A DNA stretch of 64,000 nt from Kocuria palustris (GCF_007666205.1 NZ_VDOR01000008.1:52303-116302), one strand, 5' to 3'. Positions 1 to 8,812 are shown, counted from the stretch's first letter. Made by a program: numbers and translations. The notes: generated from the sequence alone by a model not told the origin.

Positions 1-1342
1 AGGGCGCGAAGGCCGGATCGTCGACGACGGCGCGGTCGAACGGCACGACGGTGGCCATGCCCTGGATCTCGAGCTCCGCCAGCGCCCGGCGCGAGCGCGC
101 CAGGGCCTGGTCCCGGTCGGCGCCCGTCACGACCAGCTTGGCGATCATGGAGTCGAAGCTGCCCGAGACGGTCTCGCCCTCGACCACGCCGGAGTCCACG
201 CGCACGCCGGGCCCGGACGGGAAGCGCAGCCGCGACAGGGTGCCGGGCGCCGGCATGAAGCCGCGGCCGGGATCCTCGCCGTTGATGCGGAACTCGATCG
301 AGTGGCCGCGCACCACGGGGTCGTCGAAGCCCAGCTCCTCGCCCCGGGCGATGCGGAACTGCTCGCGGACCAGGTCGATCCCCGTGACCTCCTCGGAGAC
401 CGGGTGCTCGACCTGCAGGCGCGTGTTGACCTCGAGGAAGGAGATGATCCCGTCCTGGCCGACCAGGAACTCACACGTCCCGGCGCCCTGGTAGCCGGCC
501 TTGCGCAGGATCTCCTTGGACGAGGAGTACAGGCGCTGCATCTGCTCGTCGGACAGGTACGGTGCGGGAGCCTCCTCGACGAGCTTCTGATTGCGCCGCT
601 GCAGCGAGCAGTCGCGCGTCGAGACGACGACGACATTGCCGTGGGCATCGGCCAGGCACTGGGTCTCGACGTGGCGCGGGGAGTCCAGGAAGCGCTCGAC
701 GAAGCACTCGCCGCGCCCGAAGGCCGCCACGGCCTCGCGCACGGCCGAGGCGTAGAGCTCGGGGATCTCCTCGCGGGTGCGCGCGACCTTGATGCCGCGG
801 CCGCCGCCGCCGAAGGCCGCCTTGATGGCCACCGGCAGGCCGTGCTCGTCGGCGAAGGCCAGCACCTCGTCGGCGGAGTCGACCGGATCGGAGGTCCCGG
901 GCACGCGCGGGGCGTCGACGGACTCGGCGATCTTGCGCGCGGCCACCTTGTCGCCCAGCGAGGCGATCGCGTGCGGGGGCGGGCCGATCCAGGTCAGCCC
1001 CGCGCTGATGACGGCGGCCGCGAAGTCCGCGTTCTCTGAGAGGAAGCCGTAGCCGGGGTGGACCGCATCCGCGCCGGAGCGAGCGGCGGCGTCGAGGATC
1101 TTGTCGATCACCAGGTAGGAGTCGGCCGCGGTCGTGCCGCCCAGGCCGTAGGCCTCGTCGGCCATGCGCACGTGCAGAGCGTCGCGATCGGGGTCCGCGT
1201 AGACGGCCACCGAGGTCAGGCCCTCGTCCTTCGCGGCGCGGATCACGCGCACGGCGATCTCGCCGCGGTTGGCGACCAGGACCTTGGTCACTGGTCTGCG
1301 CGCGGCGGTCGTGTCGGCGGCGGGGGCCTGCGGTGCGGTCAC
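1..1342 (-). CDS. accC: acyl-CoA carboxylase alpha subunit (biotin carboxylase), 3' end outside the window
   Basis: ATP-dependent carboxylation of biotin for acetyl-/propionyl-CoA carboxylase. The N-terminal 447 codons are present: the biotin carboxylase start [17 protein letters not shown], the glycine-rich ATP-grasp loop ([13 protein letters not shown]) and the [15 protein letters not shown] catalytic segment. The frame is still open at the left edge; actinobacterial members are usually near 590 residues and end in a biotinyl domain. The GTG at 1342 is chosen because AGGAGA lies seven bases upstream; a second GTG 17 codons in starts at the conserved core. A minus-strand TACACT at 1522-1527 may be its -10 box. 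The carboxyltransferase and epsilon genes at 14.7-16.6 kb and birA at 17.3 kb are probable partners. Whether the preferred substrate is acetyl- or propionyl-CoA cannot be read here. Confidence 0.92.
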   Translation of the reverse strand, partial: MTAPQAPAADTTAARRPVTKVLVANRGEIAVRVIRAAKDEGLTSVAVYADPDRDALHVRMADEAYGLGGTTAADSYLVIDKILDAAARSGADAVHPGYGFLSENADFAAAVISAGLTWIGPPPHAIASLGDKVAARKIAESVDAPRVPGTSDPVDSADEVLAFADEHGLPVAIKAAFGGGGRGIKVARTREEIPELYASAVREAVAAFGRGECFVERFLDSPRHVETQCLADAHGNVVVVSTRDCSLQRRNQKLVEEAPAPYLSDEQMQRLYSSSKEILRKAGYQGAGTCEFLVGQDGIISFLEVNTRLQVEHPVSEEVTGIDLVREQFRIARGEELGFDDPVVRGHSIEFRINGEDPGRGFMPAPGTLSRLRFPSGPGVRVDSGVVEGETVSGSFDSMIAKLVVTGADRDQALARSRRALAELEIQGMATVVPFDRAVVDDPAFAP

Positions 1343-1528
1343 TGGTTGCTCTCCTCGGAAGACGCGGCTCGCGCGCAGGTCGGCGGAAGGGCCCTGTCCG
1401 GCCCCGGTCAGACGCTCATTCGATCACATCCGCTGCGGGAGCGTGATGTAGGGGATCGACAAACCCGACGGCGCTGCGGCTGGTGCTCCTCGCGTGCGGC
1501 CCGCGCACCGAGGACGCTTCGAGTGTAG

Positions 1529-2272
1529 TCAGCCGTCGCCGTGGCGGCCCCACCACAGGGCGGCCTGCACACGCGAGGCCGCGCCGAGCTTCGTCAGCAC
1601 ATGGGAGACGTGGGTCTTCACCGTGGACTCGGCGACGACGAGCTGCGCGGCGATCTGCTGGTTGCTCAGGCCCCGGGCCAGCAGCCGCAGGACGTCGCGC
1701 TCGCGCCCGGTCAGCGGCTCGGCCGGACCGGCCGGGCCCGGCCCCGGGGCGGGGTCCTCTGCGGAGCCCTCGCCGCCGGCGCGGCCTCCTGCCGCCGCGG
1801 CATCGTCCTCGGCCCCCGACGGCCGCGGCGGCCTCGGCGCGGCCGTCGAAGCGGGGCGCGCGACGGCCCGGTCGATCACCGCTCGCAGGACCTCCGGCGA
1901 CAGCGCGGCGTCCCCGGCGGCGACCCGGCGGACCGCCTCGACGATCTCGCTCGGCTCGGCGGTCTTGACCAGGAAGCCGGAGGCGCCGGCGCTCAGCGCG
2001 GCCACGATGTAGTCGTCCAGGGCGAATGACGTCAGCATGAGCACCGCCGCGCCGCTGCCGCGCAGCCGCTCGATCACGGCGAGCCCGCTGTCGCCGGGCA
2101 TGCGGACGTCGAGCAGGACGACATCGGGGCGGGTCCGGTCCGCCAGCTGCACGGCGGCCTCCGCGGTGCCGGCCTCGCCGAGCACGGAGATCGGCGGATC
2201 CGCGGTCTCCAGGATCATGCGCACGCCGGCGCGGATGGCGGCGTGGTCGTCGGCCAGCACTGCGGTGATCAC
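1529..2272 (-). CDS. NarL/LuxR-family response regulator
   Basis: Cytoplasmic DNA-binding response regulator of 247 residues. The receiver domain (about 1-120) has the acidic pair ADDH at the start and the phosphoacceptor D55 in LLDVRMPG. An Ala/Pro-rich linker of about 60 residues (about 125-185) separates it from a C-terminal LuxR helix-turn-helix beginning LTGRERDVLRLL. The GTG start at 2272 overlaps the stop of the kinase gene by four bases (GTGA), so the two are translationally coupled and form a cognate pair. Target genes cannot be inferred. The linker is longer than in most NarL regulators. Confidence 0.93.
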   Translation of the reverse strand: MITAVLADDHAAIRAGVRMILETADPPISVLGEAGTAEAAVQLADRTRPDVVLLDVRMPGDSGLAVIERLRGSGAAVLMLTSFALDDYIVAALSAGASGFLVKTAEPSEIVEAVRRVAAGDAALSPEVLRAVIDRAVARPASTAAPRPPRPSGAEDDAAAAGGRAGGEGSAEDPAPGPGPAGPAEPLTGRERDVLRLLARGLSNQQIAAQLVVAESTVKTHVSHVLTKLGAASRVQAALWWGRHGDG

Positions 2273-3768
2273 GAGGCGGGCTCCTGGGAGGGCTGCGGCC
2301 GGGCTGCCGCGTCGGCCGGGGCCGCAGGGCCCGCATCGGGGTCTGCGGCGTGGCATGCGGCGGGACCGGCTGCGGGGGCCGCGGGGATCTGTGCAGCGGG
2401 GCCGGCCGCGGCGCCGGGAACCCGCGTCTCCCGGTGCGACGGCTGGCTGGGCCACACGGCGAGCACCCGCCACTGCGACTGGCCCGTGGGCCCGGCCTGG
2501 CAGGACCCGCCCGTCTCGGCGGCGCGGTGGGCCATCGAGGGGAGCCCGAGGCCCGCCCCGTGATCCTTCGCGGGCGTGCCGGGCAGCGGCGAGTCGACGT
2601 GCAGCACGATGTCCCGCGCGTCCGCAGGGCCCGGTCGGGCGCCGGTGACCGGGGTCGGCCCGGCGGACCGGCGCGCCGCCGGCTCCCGGTCCGCGCCGTC
2701 GGGGGCGGCCGTCCCGGGAGCGGGAGTCGAGCCCGGTTCCGGTTCCGAGGACGCGGCGAGGCCGAGCGAGAGGCGCACCGGGCCCGGCCCGGAGTGCTTG
2801 AGCAGGTTCGTGACGGCCTCCTGCCCGATGCGCAGGGCGTGCGCGGAGATCCCGCGGCGCTCCAGGGCGGCGACCGCATCGTCGTCGATCTCGATCGCGG
2901 CGTCGGGGCGCAGCGCCCGCAGCCGGGCGATCAGGCTGTCCCACGAGGCGGCGCCGGCGGCCTCCGACCCGTCGGTGCGCAGGACGTCGATGAGGCTGCG
3001 CATGTCCGCCATGGCCTCCAGGGCGCTGCGTCGCACGGCCTCGAGCGAGCGGTCCAGGGCCTCGGGGTCGGCGCGGTGCGCGGCGCTCGAGCGCAGGGCG
3101 CCGGTCTGCAGCGCCACGGCGGAGAGGTGCCCGGTGACCCCGTCGTGCAGCTCCTGGGCCAGGTGCGTGCGCTGCTCCTGCAGCCGCAGCGCCGTGCGGG
3201 CATGCTCGAGCTCGAGCAGCCGGTCCGCCGCCTCCCGCTCGGCGGCGGCGGCCCGCTCCGCCTGGGCCCTGGCCTCGCGGTGGCCGCGGACCTCCCCGGC
3301 CCACAGCAGCGGCAGGATCAGCACCAGGAACGCCTGCAGGCTCACGGCGAATCCCAGCGAGCGCAGGTCCACGACGACCAGCGTCGCGAGCAGCAGGACC
3401 CCCGTCGTGCCCACGCACAGGACCGTCACGAGCCGCATCAGCCGCCGGGAGCCGTGCAGGACGGCGGAGAAGACCGCTTCGAAGACCAGGAGGAACCCGC
3501 CGACGCCGCTGTCGAGCACCAGGGCCGCGGTGCCCAGTCCGCCCGTCAGCAGGAGCATGGCTCCGGGGCGCACTCGGCGCAGGGCGACGGCAGCGCTGGC
3601 GGCCACCAGCAGGAGCAGCGCGATCGGGCGGGGGACCGCCAGCGGAAGGCCGGCCACGTCCGTCAGCGAGGTGTGGGCCGCCCAGGTCGCAGTCGTGGCC
3701 AGCGCGTAGGCCCCCGCGATGCCGAGATCCCGCGCGGACACGCGGGGCGGGGCGGGCGGCTCGGTCAT
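2269..3768 (-). CDS. HisKA_3-type sensor histidine kinase
   Basis: Membrane sensor kinase of 499 residues. About five hydrophobic segments fill residues 15-160 with no large extracellular sensor. A coiled stretch (160-200) leads to the HisKA_3 dimerisation helix with phosphoacceptor H208 in AQELHDGVTGHLS. The ATPase N-box (RIGQEAVTNLL, N321) and G-box (GAGLGLPSMAHRA, about 404-416) are present, separated by an unusual Pro/Ala/Ser-rich insertion at about 338-385. It probably senses a membrane or cytoplasmic signal and phosphorylates the regulator encoded downstream. The ATG at 3768 follows a -10 hexamer by six bases, so the mRNA is probably leaderless. Confidence 0.93.
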   Translation of the reverse strand: MTEPPAPPRVSARDLGIAGAYALATTATWAAHTSLTDVAGLPLAVPRPIALLLLVAASAAVALRRVRPGAMLLLTGGLGTAALVLDSGVGGFLLVFEAVFSAVLHGSRRLMRLVTVLCVGTTGVLLLATLVVVDLRSLGFAVSLQAFLVLILPLLWAGEVRGHREARAQAERAAAAEREAADRLLELEHARTALRLQEQRTHLAQELHDGVTGHLSAVALQTGALRSSAAHRADPEALDRSLEAVRRSALEAMADMRSLIDVLRTDGSEAAGAASWDSLIARLRALRPDAAIEIDDDAVAALERRGISAHALRIGQEAVTNLLKHSGPGPVRLSLGLAASSEPEPGSTPAPGTAAPDGADREPAARRSAGPTPVTGARPGPADARDIVLHVDSPLPGTPAKDHGAGLGLPSMAHRAAETGGSCQAGPTGQSQWRVLAVWPSQPSHRETRVPGAAAGPAAQIPAAPAAGPAACHAADPDAGPAAPADAAARPQPSQEPAS

Positions 3769-3774
3769 GACCCG

Positions 3775-3780
3775 AGGCTA
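3775..3780 (-). promoter_or_regulatory. -10 box of the two-component operon (leaderless)
   Basis: Minus-strand TAGCCT followed by exactly six bases and the ATG at 3768; transcription would begin at or next to the start codon. Confidence 0.6.
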
Positions 3781-3970
3781 GCGGGCCCCGGGCGCGAGCA
3801 GGGAGGGCCGCCCGGCTCCTCCGGGCGATCTCCATCGAACGGGGGAGCTCGCCGGGACCTCCGGGGGAGCCCGCCCGTCCCGTGGGTGCGCAGCGGCGGC
3901 CGCCCGGGGCCCTCGGATCGCGACCGATGGCCGATGCCCGGGCCGCGTCCCGTCCGGAAGCCTCGAGGGC

Positions 3971-4720
3971 ATGGACACGATGCGAGAGCTGACGCAGATC
4001 AGCGGCCACGATCAGATCATGTTCGCCGTGCTGGCCCTGCTGGACGCCACGAGCGCGGGGACCCTGGCCATCCCGGCGGTGCTCCTGCTGCTGAGCGGAC
4101 GCTCGCGGGGCCTCGGCGCGCGGGCGACGGCGCTGCGGGTCCTGGGCTACCTGGGGATCATCGCCGTCTTCTACTGGGCGCTGGGGCTGGCGCTGCTCGC
4201 GGGCCTGCAGGCGCTGCTGGCCCCGGTCGCGGCGGTGCTCGAGCAGCGGGCCGGCGCTGCGGCGCTCGTCGTGGTCGGCGCGGCCCTCGTCCTGCTGAGC
4301 TGGTGGCTGGATCCGGCGGAGATCCGCAGGCGCGGAGGCGATCCGGAGGCCTCGATGCGGCGATGGATCGACCGCGCCGATCGCGTGGTGAGCAGCTGGC
4401 GCGGGGTGGCCCTGCTGGCCCTGGCCGCCGGGCTCGTGGAGGCCGCCACGATGATCCCGTACCTGGCGGCGATCGCCGGGATGGGGCGCTACGACCTGGG
4501 TCCGGCGTCGTCGATGCTGCTGATCGCGCTGTACTGCCTGGTCATGGTCCTGCCGGCGCTGCTGCTCGCGCTGGCGAGGCTGGTCCTGGGGGAGCGGGGC
4601 AGCGGCCCGCTGTCGTCGGCGCGGGAGCTGGCCGTGCGCACAGCGCCCGATGCGGTGGCCTGGGGACTGGGCATCGTGGGCGTCCTGGTGGGCCTGCGCG
4701 GCATCGGGCGGCTGCTGTGA
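3971..4720 (+). CDS. GAP-family (Sap/LysE-like) membrane protein
   Basis: Integral membrane protein of 249 residues with about six hydrophobic segments, a charged cytoplasmic loop near residues 115-140 (DPAEIRRRGGDPEAS) and a final helix ending GLRGIGRLL. Composition and layout fit the actinobacterial GAP/Sap family, relatives of LysE exporters implicated in mycobacteria in glycolipid or small-molecule export; this assignment is by overall resemblance. It is transcribed divergently from the two-component pair and converges with azlD, 16 bases away. The start at 3971 has only a weak GAGGG-like ribosome site; an in-frame ATG at 3980 is possible. Confidence 0.7.
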   Translation: MDTMRELTQISGHDQIMFAVLALLDATSAGTLAIPAVLLLLSGRSRGLGARATALRVLGYLGIIAVFYWALGLALLAGLQALLAPVAAVLEQRAGAAALVVVGAALVLLSWWLDPAEIRRRGGDPEASMRRWIDRADRVVSSWRGVALLALAAGLVEAATMIPYLAAIAGMGRYDLGPASSMLLIALYCLVMVLPALLLALARLVLGERGSGPLSSARELAVRTAPDAVAWGLGIVGVLVGLRGIGRLL

Positions 4721-4736
4721 CGGCGTCCTCGCGGGC

Positions 4737-5066
4737 TCAGGCCTGCCACAGGGAGGCCAGGACCACGTGCGTGAGCGTTCCGGCCACGAGGCTCAGGACC
4801 ATGTTCCCGCGCCACAGGTGCAGCCCCACCGTGACGGCGAGGGCGACCGCTGCCGGGATCGAGACGCTCATGGCGACCAGATCGAGGTCCTGCAGGGTAT
4901 AGATGACCAGGATGATCATCACGCCCACGGCCAGCCGGTCGCCGATGTAGGGCAGCAGCCGCGATTCCTGCAGCGGGGCCAGCATGGCGAACGGGAGGGC
5001 CCGCAGCGCCCAGGTGACGGCCGCCGCGACCGCCACGGCCGCCAGGATGCAGGGCAGCTCAGCCAT
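4737..5066 (-). CDS. azlD: AzlD family branched-chain amino acid export subunit
   Basis: Small membrane protein of 109 residues with about four hydrophobic helices and the AzlD-type segment ALRALPFAMLAPL. AzlD acts with AzlC as a two-component exporter of branched-chain amino acids (known family role). The gene overlaps the end of azlC by eight bases on the same strand, indicating coupled translation. Confidence 0.85.
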   Translation of the reverse strand: MAELPCILAAVAVAAAVTWALRALPFAMLAPLQESRLLPYIGDRLAVGVMIILVIYTLQDLDLVAMSVSIPAAVALAVTVGLHLWRGNMVLSLVAGTLTHVVLASLWQA

Positions 5067-5895
5067 CTCGGGGCTCCTCTCCGGGAGCGGGATCGGGGTC
5101 GGGGGCGGGGCCGACGATCTCCGTCTGCCCGGTCGTCGGCAGATCCCGGCCGCGGATCCTGCCGACGGCGTAGCCGATCAGCAGCACCAGGACGTAGGCG
5201 CCCATCGCGGGGGCCAGCATGTTCGAGCCCAGGACGGCCGCGCCGGCAAGGCCGATGGCCGCGGCGATCAGCGGCAGGGGGAGCGAGCGGTGGGCTCGGT
5301 GGGCGTCGACGGCGAGCACCACGAACAGCGCGGTCATGGCGAAGTCGAGGCCCTCGATCCACGGCGGGATGAGAGACCCCAGCAGCGCCCCGGCCGTCGA
5401 GCTGGCCACCCAGAACAGGTGGAACGTCGCCTCCAGGGTCAGGATGCGCGTCCCCGACCACCGCTGGGCCTGGGGCCCGGAGGTCAGTGCGAAGGCCTCG
5501 TCGGTCAGGGCGAACGTGCCGTACATCTTCCCCGGCACGCTGCGGACCCGGTGCAGGGGGAAGGTCAGGGCGTAGAACGCATGCCGGAAGTTGACGATCA
5601 GCGTGGTCAGCCCGATCTGCGTCAGGGGAGCGCCGGCGGCGATCATCCCCGCCAGCAGGAACTCGACGGAGCCGGCGAAGACGATCCCCGACAGCAGCGG
5701 GGCCGCCCACCAGGGCAGGCCGTACTGGATCACCAGCACGCCGAAGGCCAGGCCGACGGGGATGACGGCCAGTCCCGGGGGCAGACCGGTCCGCCAGCCC
5801 AGGCGCAGCTGCTCGGCATCGAGACCCCCGCGGCGGCTGCCGTCGTCGGCCGGTCCGGGCGAAGGCTTCGCCGGCGGAGGGCTGGAGGGAGTCAT
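5059..5895 (-). CDS. azlC: AzlC family branched-chain amino acid exporter
   Basis: Membrane protein of 278 residues. After a hydrophilic N-terminal 30 residues comes the AzlC signature region (GLPPGLAVIPVGLAFGVL) and the segment NFRHAFYALTF, then further hydrophobic helices and a hydrophilic tail. It is the large subunit of an AzlCD-type permease. The ATG at 5895 is preceded six bases upstream by a -10 hexamer, so the azlCD message is probably leaderless and independent of maf, which lies upstream on the same strand. Confidence 0.9.
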   Translation of the reverse strand: MTPSSPPPAKPSPGPADDGSRRGGLDAEQLRLGWRTGLPPGLAVIPVGLAFGVLVIQYGLPWWAAPLLSGIVFAGSVEFLLAGMIAAGAPLTQIGLTTLIVNFRHAFYALTFPLHRVRSVPGKMYGTFALTDEAFALTSGPQAQRWSGTRILTLEATFHLFWVASSTAGALLGSLIPPWIEGLDFAMTALFVVLAVDAHRAHRSLPLPLIAAAIGLAGAAVLGSNMLAPAMGAYVLVLLIGYAVGRIRGRDLPTTGQTEIVGPAPDPDPAPGEEPRDG

Positions 5896-5901
5896 CCGAG
5901 C

Positions 5902-5907
5902 AGTCTA
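5902..5907 (-). promoter_or_regulatory. -10 box of azlCD (leaderless)
   Basis: Minus-strand TAGACT, six bases before the azlC ATG. Confidence 0.6.
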
Positions 5908-5967
5908 GACAGCGCCGGGCCCGGCCCCGACCGCCGTCGGAGGAGACAGAGGGAAGGACTCGCGCAG

Positions 5968-6609
5968 TCAGGCCCCGACGCCGTCCCACAGGCGGTGGAT
6001 CGGGACGCCGGCCTGGCCGGCCAGCTGCCGCAGGACATTGATCGACAGGCCGATGACGGCATGCAGGTCGCCGTCCACCCGTTCGATGAAGGCCGCGCCG
6101 TACCCGTCGAGGGTGAAGGACCCGGCCACCCACAGCGGCTCCTCGGTGGCCACGTAGGCGGCGATCTCGTCGTCGGTCATCCGCACGAAGCTCACATCGG
6201 CGCCGGCGAGGCGGCCGTCCGAGAACCCGGTGCCCCCGGCCTGGGGCTGCCGGGCGTCGATCAGCCAGTGGCCGGTGTGGAGGCGGCCTGTCCTTCCGCG
6301 CATCTGCCGGATGCGCTCGCGGGCGACGTCGGCCGTGCCGGGCTTGCCGAGCGCCTGGCCGTCGAGCTCGAAGACCGAGTCGCAGCCGATGACCAGCCGC
6401 CCGGCGGCCTGCGGGAGGGCCGCGACGGCCTCGCACTTGGCCCGGGCCAGCGCGAGGGCGATCTCCGAGGGGTCGCTCAGCCCCGCGTCGGCCACCACCG
6501 CGTCCTCGTCGACCTCGGAGCCGAGCTGATCGAAGGCCATCCCGGAGTCGGTCAGCAGCTTGGCGCGGGCGGGCGAGGTGGAGGCGAGCAGCAGGAGCGG
6601 AGCGGTCAT
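5968..6609 (-). CDS. maf: Maf-like nucleoside triphosphate pyrophosphatase
   Basis: House-cleaning nucleotide pyrophosphatase of 213 residues that hydrolyses non-canonical or methylated NTPs (family role). It shows the Maf N-terminal motif LLLASTSPARAKLL and the conserved VIGCDSVFELDGQALGKP segment with its catalytic acidic residue. The ATG at 6609 is preferred over an in-frame ATG 11 codons upstream because homology begins right after it and a -10 hexamer ends six bases before it. In actinobacteria maf often neighbours the acyl-CoA carboxylase genes; here the carboxylase genes are elsewhere in the window. Confidence 0.92.
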   Translation of the reverse strand: MTAPLLLLASTSPARAKLLTDSGMAFDQLGSEVDEDAVVADAGLSDPSEIALALARAKCEAVAALPQAAGRLVIGCDSVFELDGQALGKPGTADVARERIRQMRGRTGRLHTGHWLIDARQPQAGGTGFSDGRLAGADVSFVRMTDDEIAAYVATEEPLWVAGSFTLDGYGAAFIERVDGDLHAVIGLSINVLRQLAGQAGVPIHRLWDGVGA

Positions 6610-6615
6610 GCCCCC

Positions 6616-6621
6616 ACTGTA
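6616..6621 (-). promoter_or_regulatory. -10 box of maf (leaderless)
   Basis: Minus-strand TACAGT, six bases before the maf ATG at 6609. Confidence 0.6.
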
Positions 6622-6770
6622 GGAGCCGCCCTGCCCCCGCATCCCCGTGCCTCACTCCCTACGTCTCGATCCCTACCTCCCCTCCGCGCCCCCGCGCCCC
6701 CGCGCTCTCGCGTTCCCGTCCCCCGCGCTCCCGCGCTCCCGTCCCGCTCGCCCTCAATCCCCCTGCTCCC

Positions 6771-6950
6771 CGCGAGCGGCCGATCTTTCACCCCTCTCCC
6801 CGCGAGCGGCCGATTCCTCACCGATTCAGGGCTGAAACGGTGAGGAATCGGCCACTCGCTGAAGATGAGGTCCTGAATCGGCCGCTCGCGGCGAGGGAAG
6901 TCCTGAATCGGCCGCTCGCGGCGAGGGAGGTCCCGAATCGGCCGATCGCG
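6771..6950. repeat. array of six palindromic-repeat units with a central 22-bp hairpin
   Basis: This fills most of the 440-base gap between maf and the lipoate ligase-like gene; no gene is seen in the gap. The unit CGCGAGCGGCCGAT occurs at 6771 and 6801, and its reverse complement (AATCGGCCGCTCGCG or variants) at 6846, 6876, 6906 and 6936. Units 2 and 3 pair as a 22-bp stem (6802-6823 with 6838-6859, one mismatch). The last three units are spaced 30 bases apart. The layout resembles REP/BIME elements. A second array with the same core lies on the other side of the next gene. Confidence 0.8.
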
Positions 6951-6980
6951 AAGTCCCTGTCGGCACAGCGGTCGCGTCCA

Positions 6981-6986
6981 TAGGCT
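6981..6986 (+). promoter_or_regulatory. candidate -10 box for the lipoate ligase-like gene
   Basis: TAGGCT 64 bases before the ATG, just beyond the repeat array; no convincing -35 was seen. Confidence 0.35.
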
Positions 6987-7049
6987 GAGCGGACGCGTCA
7001 GGAGCTCGGCTCGCGCAAGGGCACGCGCTCCGGAGAGGTCAGGAGACAC

Positions 7050-8120
7050 ATGCACGGTGAGTTCAAGGTCCGCGGCGGCAAGCTGGTGGTCGTCGATCTG
7101 GAGGTCTCAGGGGAGGCCGACGACGCGGTGATCCGCGACGCCGTCGTCTCGGGCGACTTCTTCCTGGAGCCCGACGACGCCCTGGAGGATCTGACGGGCG
7201 CGCTGAACGGCCTCCCGGCGGCGTCGTCGACGGCGGAGATCGTCGCGGCTCTGGAGGCCGCGCTGGATCGGCGGGACGGCCCGGTCGAGCTCATCGGGTT
7301 CTCGACCGAGGCCGTCGGCATCGCCGCCCGTCGCGCCGTCGGCGCCGCCGTGTCCTGGGACGACCTGGACATCGAGGTCATCGGGATGAAGACTCTCCCG
7401 CCGGCCGAGCACGTCGCGCTCGATCAGGTCATCTCGGAGGAGGTCGGCGCCGGCCGCCGCGGTCCCGTCCTGCGCTTCTGGGACTGGGACGACGCCCTCG
7501 TGGTGATCGGCTCGTATCAGTCCGTGCGCAACGAGATCGACTCCGAGGCGGCCCGGGACCTGCACGTGGGCGTGACGCGGCGCATCACCGGCGGCGGCGC
7601 GATGTTCATGGAGCCCGGCAACTGCGTGACGTACTCGCTGGTCGTCCCTGCGAGCCTGGTCGAGGGGCTGACCAACGAGCAGGCCTATGCCTTCCTGGAC
7701 GAATGGGTGCTCGGCGCGCTGCAGGAGATCGGCGTGAACGCGCACTACGTGCCGCTCAATGACATCGCGACCCCGCAGGGCAAGATCGGCGGGGCCGCCC
7801 AGCGGCGGTTCGCCGACGGGACCCTCCTGCACCACGTCACGATGAGCTACGACATCGACGCGGACAAGATGCTCCAGGTGCTGCGGATCGGCCGCGAGAA
7901 GCTCTCCGACAAGGGCATCAAGTCCGCCAAGAAGCGCGTGGACCCCATGCGCAGCCAGACCGGCATGGCGCGCGAGGACATCATCGAGGCGTTCCGGTCG
8001 CACTTCCTGGCGAACTACCGCTCCCACGAGGGCGACTACACGCAGCACGAGCTGGAGCGGGCCAAGGAGCTCGTCGACTCCAAGTTCGGCACCGAGGCCT
8101 GGACGAACCGCGTGCCGTGA
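7050..8120 (+). CDS. lipoate-protein ligase A family protein with fused accessory domain
   Basis: Attaches lipoate to the lipoyl domains of 2-oxoacid dehydrogenases or the glycine cleavage H protein (family role). Residues 1-95 form a small LplA accessory-domain-like region (MHGEFKVRGGKLVVVDL) placed N-terminally. Residues 110-356 are the catalytic biotin/lipoyl ligase fold, with VVIGSYQSVRNEI, the glycine-rich RRITGGGAMFMEPG loop and NDIATPQGKIGG carrying the catalytic lysine. In E. coli LplA the accessory domain is C-terminal, so the order is swapped. AGGAGA precedes the ATG by four bases. Octanoyltransferase activity cannot be excluded. Confidence 0.85.
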   Translation: MHGEFKVRGGKLVVVDLEVSGEADDAVIRDAVVSGDFFLEPDDALEDLTGALNGLPAASSTAEIVAALEAALDRRDGPVELIGFSTEAVGIAARRAVGAAVSWDDLDIEVIGMKTLPPAEHVALDQVISEEVGAGRRGPVLRFWDWDDALVVIGSYQSVRNEIDSEAARDLHVGVTRRITGGGAMFMEPGNCVTYSLVVPASLVEGLTNEQAYAFLDEWVLGALQEIGVNAHYVPLNDIATPQGKIGGAAQRRFADGTLLHHVTMSYDIDADKMLQVLRIGREKLSDKGIKSAKKRVDPMRSQTGMAREDIIEAFRSHFLANYRSHEGDYTQHELERAKELVDSKFGTEAWTNRVP

Positions 8121-8235
8121 GGTGACGACGTCTGCCCGAGACCGCGGCTCCGCGGCTCTCACCGCCGGCGGTTCTCGCCCGCCCGCACCCCCGGCGTCGG
8201 CTCCGTGCTCCTTGTTCCGCACTCGCGCCCGAAGC

Positions 8236-8355
8236 CGCGACCGGCCGATTCCTCTCTGATCACGCCGCGACCGGCCGATTTCTCACCGGTTCGACGCTGA
8301 ACCGGTGAGGAATCGGCCGGTCGCGGAAGATGGGGTGGGGAATCGGCCGGTCGCG
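8236..8355. repeat. array of four palindromic-repeat units with a 27-bp hairpin
   Basis: It lies in the 263-base gap after the lipoate ligase-like gene; no gene is seen there. Units CGCGACCGGCCGATT at 8236 and 8266 are in one orientation and the reverse form AATCGGCCGGTCGCG at 8311 and 8341 in the other. Units 2 and 3 form a near-perfect 27-bp stem (8266-8292 with 8299-8325) around a six-base loop. The core GGCCGATT and the CTCACCG extension are shared with the array at 6771-6950, but the flanking bases are ACC instead of AGC. It may also end transcription of the gene before it. Confidence 0.8.
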
Positions 8356-8383
8356 CGGGCGGGGCAGAGCGAGCGCGGGCGGG

Positions 8384-8812
8384 TCAGTCGTCCTCGCGGG
8401 CCTGGGCGGTCTCCCGGTCGTTCGCCTTCTGGATCGCCTCGACGAGCTCGTCCTTGGTCATCTCCGAGCGGCCCTCGATGTCGAGGCGCTGCGCGATCTC
8501 GTAGAGGTGATCCTTCGAGGCGTTGGCGTCCACGCCGCCGGCGGACTCCCCGCCGGTGCGTCCTCCGTTCTCGGAGCGCTCGTCGGAGGGGCCGTTCTCG
8601 TCCTTGGGCTCCCAGTGGTCGCCGACCTTCTCGTGCGTCTGCTTCACCGCGGCCCACGCGGTCTGATGCGCGCGGGCGCCGCTGCCGTACTCCTCCCGAG
8701 CGCTCTCCAGGGTCGCGGCGTACGTGTCCTGCGCCTTCCGGTCCGAGCGCTCGAGCGTCGAAGGGATCTCCTCGCGCTCGGCGGGCTTCTCGCTGTCGTT
8801 CTGGGGGCTCAT
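8384..8812 (-). CDS. ChaB-like protein with C-terminal Rho-N-like domain
   Basis: Soluble, highly charged protein of 142 residues. Residues 15-75 match the ChaB fold (PSTLERSDRKAQDTYAATLE, then AHQTAWAAVKQ). A Gly/Ser/Asn-rich linker leads to a C-terminal SAP/Rho-N-like helix-extension-helix (LYEIAQRLDIEGRSEMTKDE), a fold that usually binds nucleic acid. This combination is frequent in actinobacteria; its function is not established. The ATG at 8812 is preceded by GGGAGG six bases away, which decides against an upstream in-frame ATG 37 codons earlier. Confidence 0.8.
   Translation of the reverse strand: MSPQNDSEKPAEREEIPSTLERSDRKAQDTYAATLESAREEYGSGARAHQTAWAAVKQTHEKVGDHWEPKDENGPSDERSENGGRTGGESAGGVDANASKDHLYEIAQRLDIEGRSEMTKDELVEAIQKANDRETAQAREDD

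Noticed and set aside
1529..4009. A single 826-codon minus-strand frame covering the two-component genes
   Set aside because: Its upstream part is a shadow of the kinase gene in another frame; only the last 247 codons code for the response regulator.
2350..4902. Long plus-strand open frame of 850 codons
   Set aside because: Low-complexity Gly/Arg/Ala translation with no domain, opposite the kinase gene; a GC-rich shadow.
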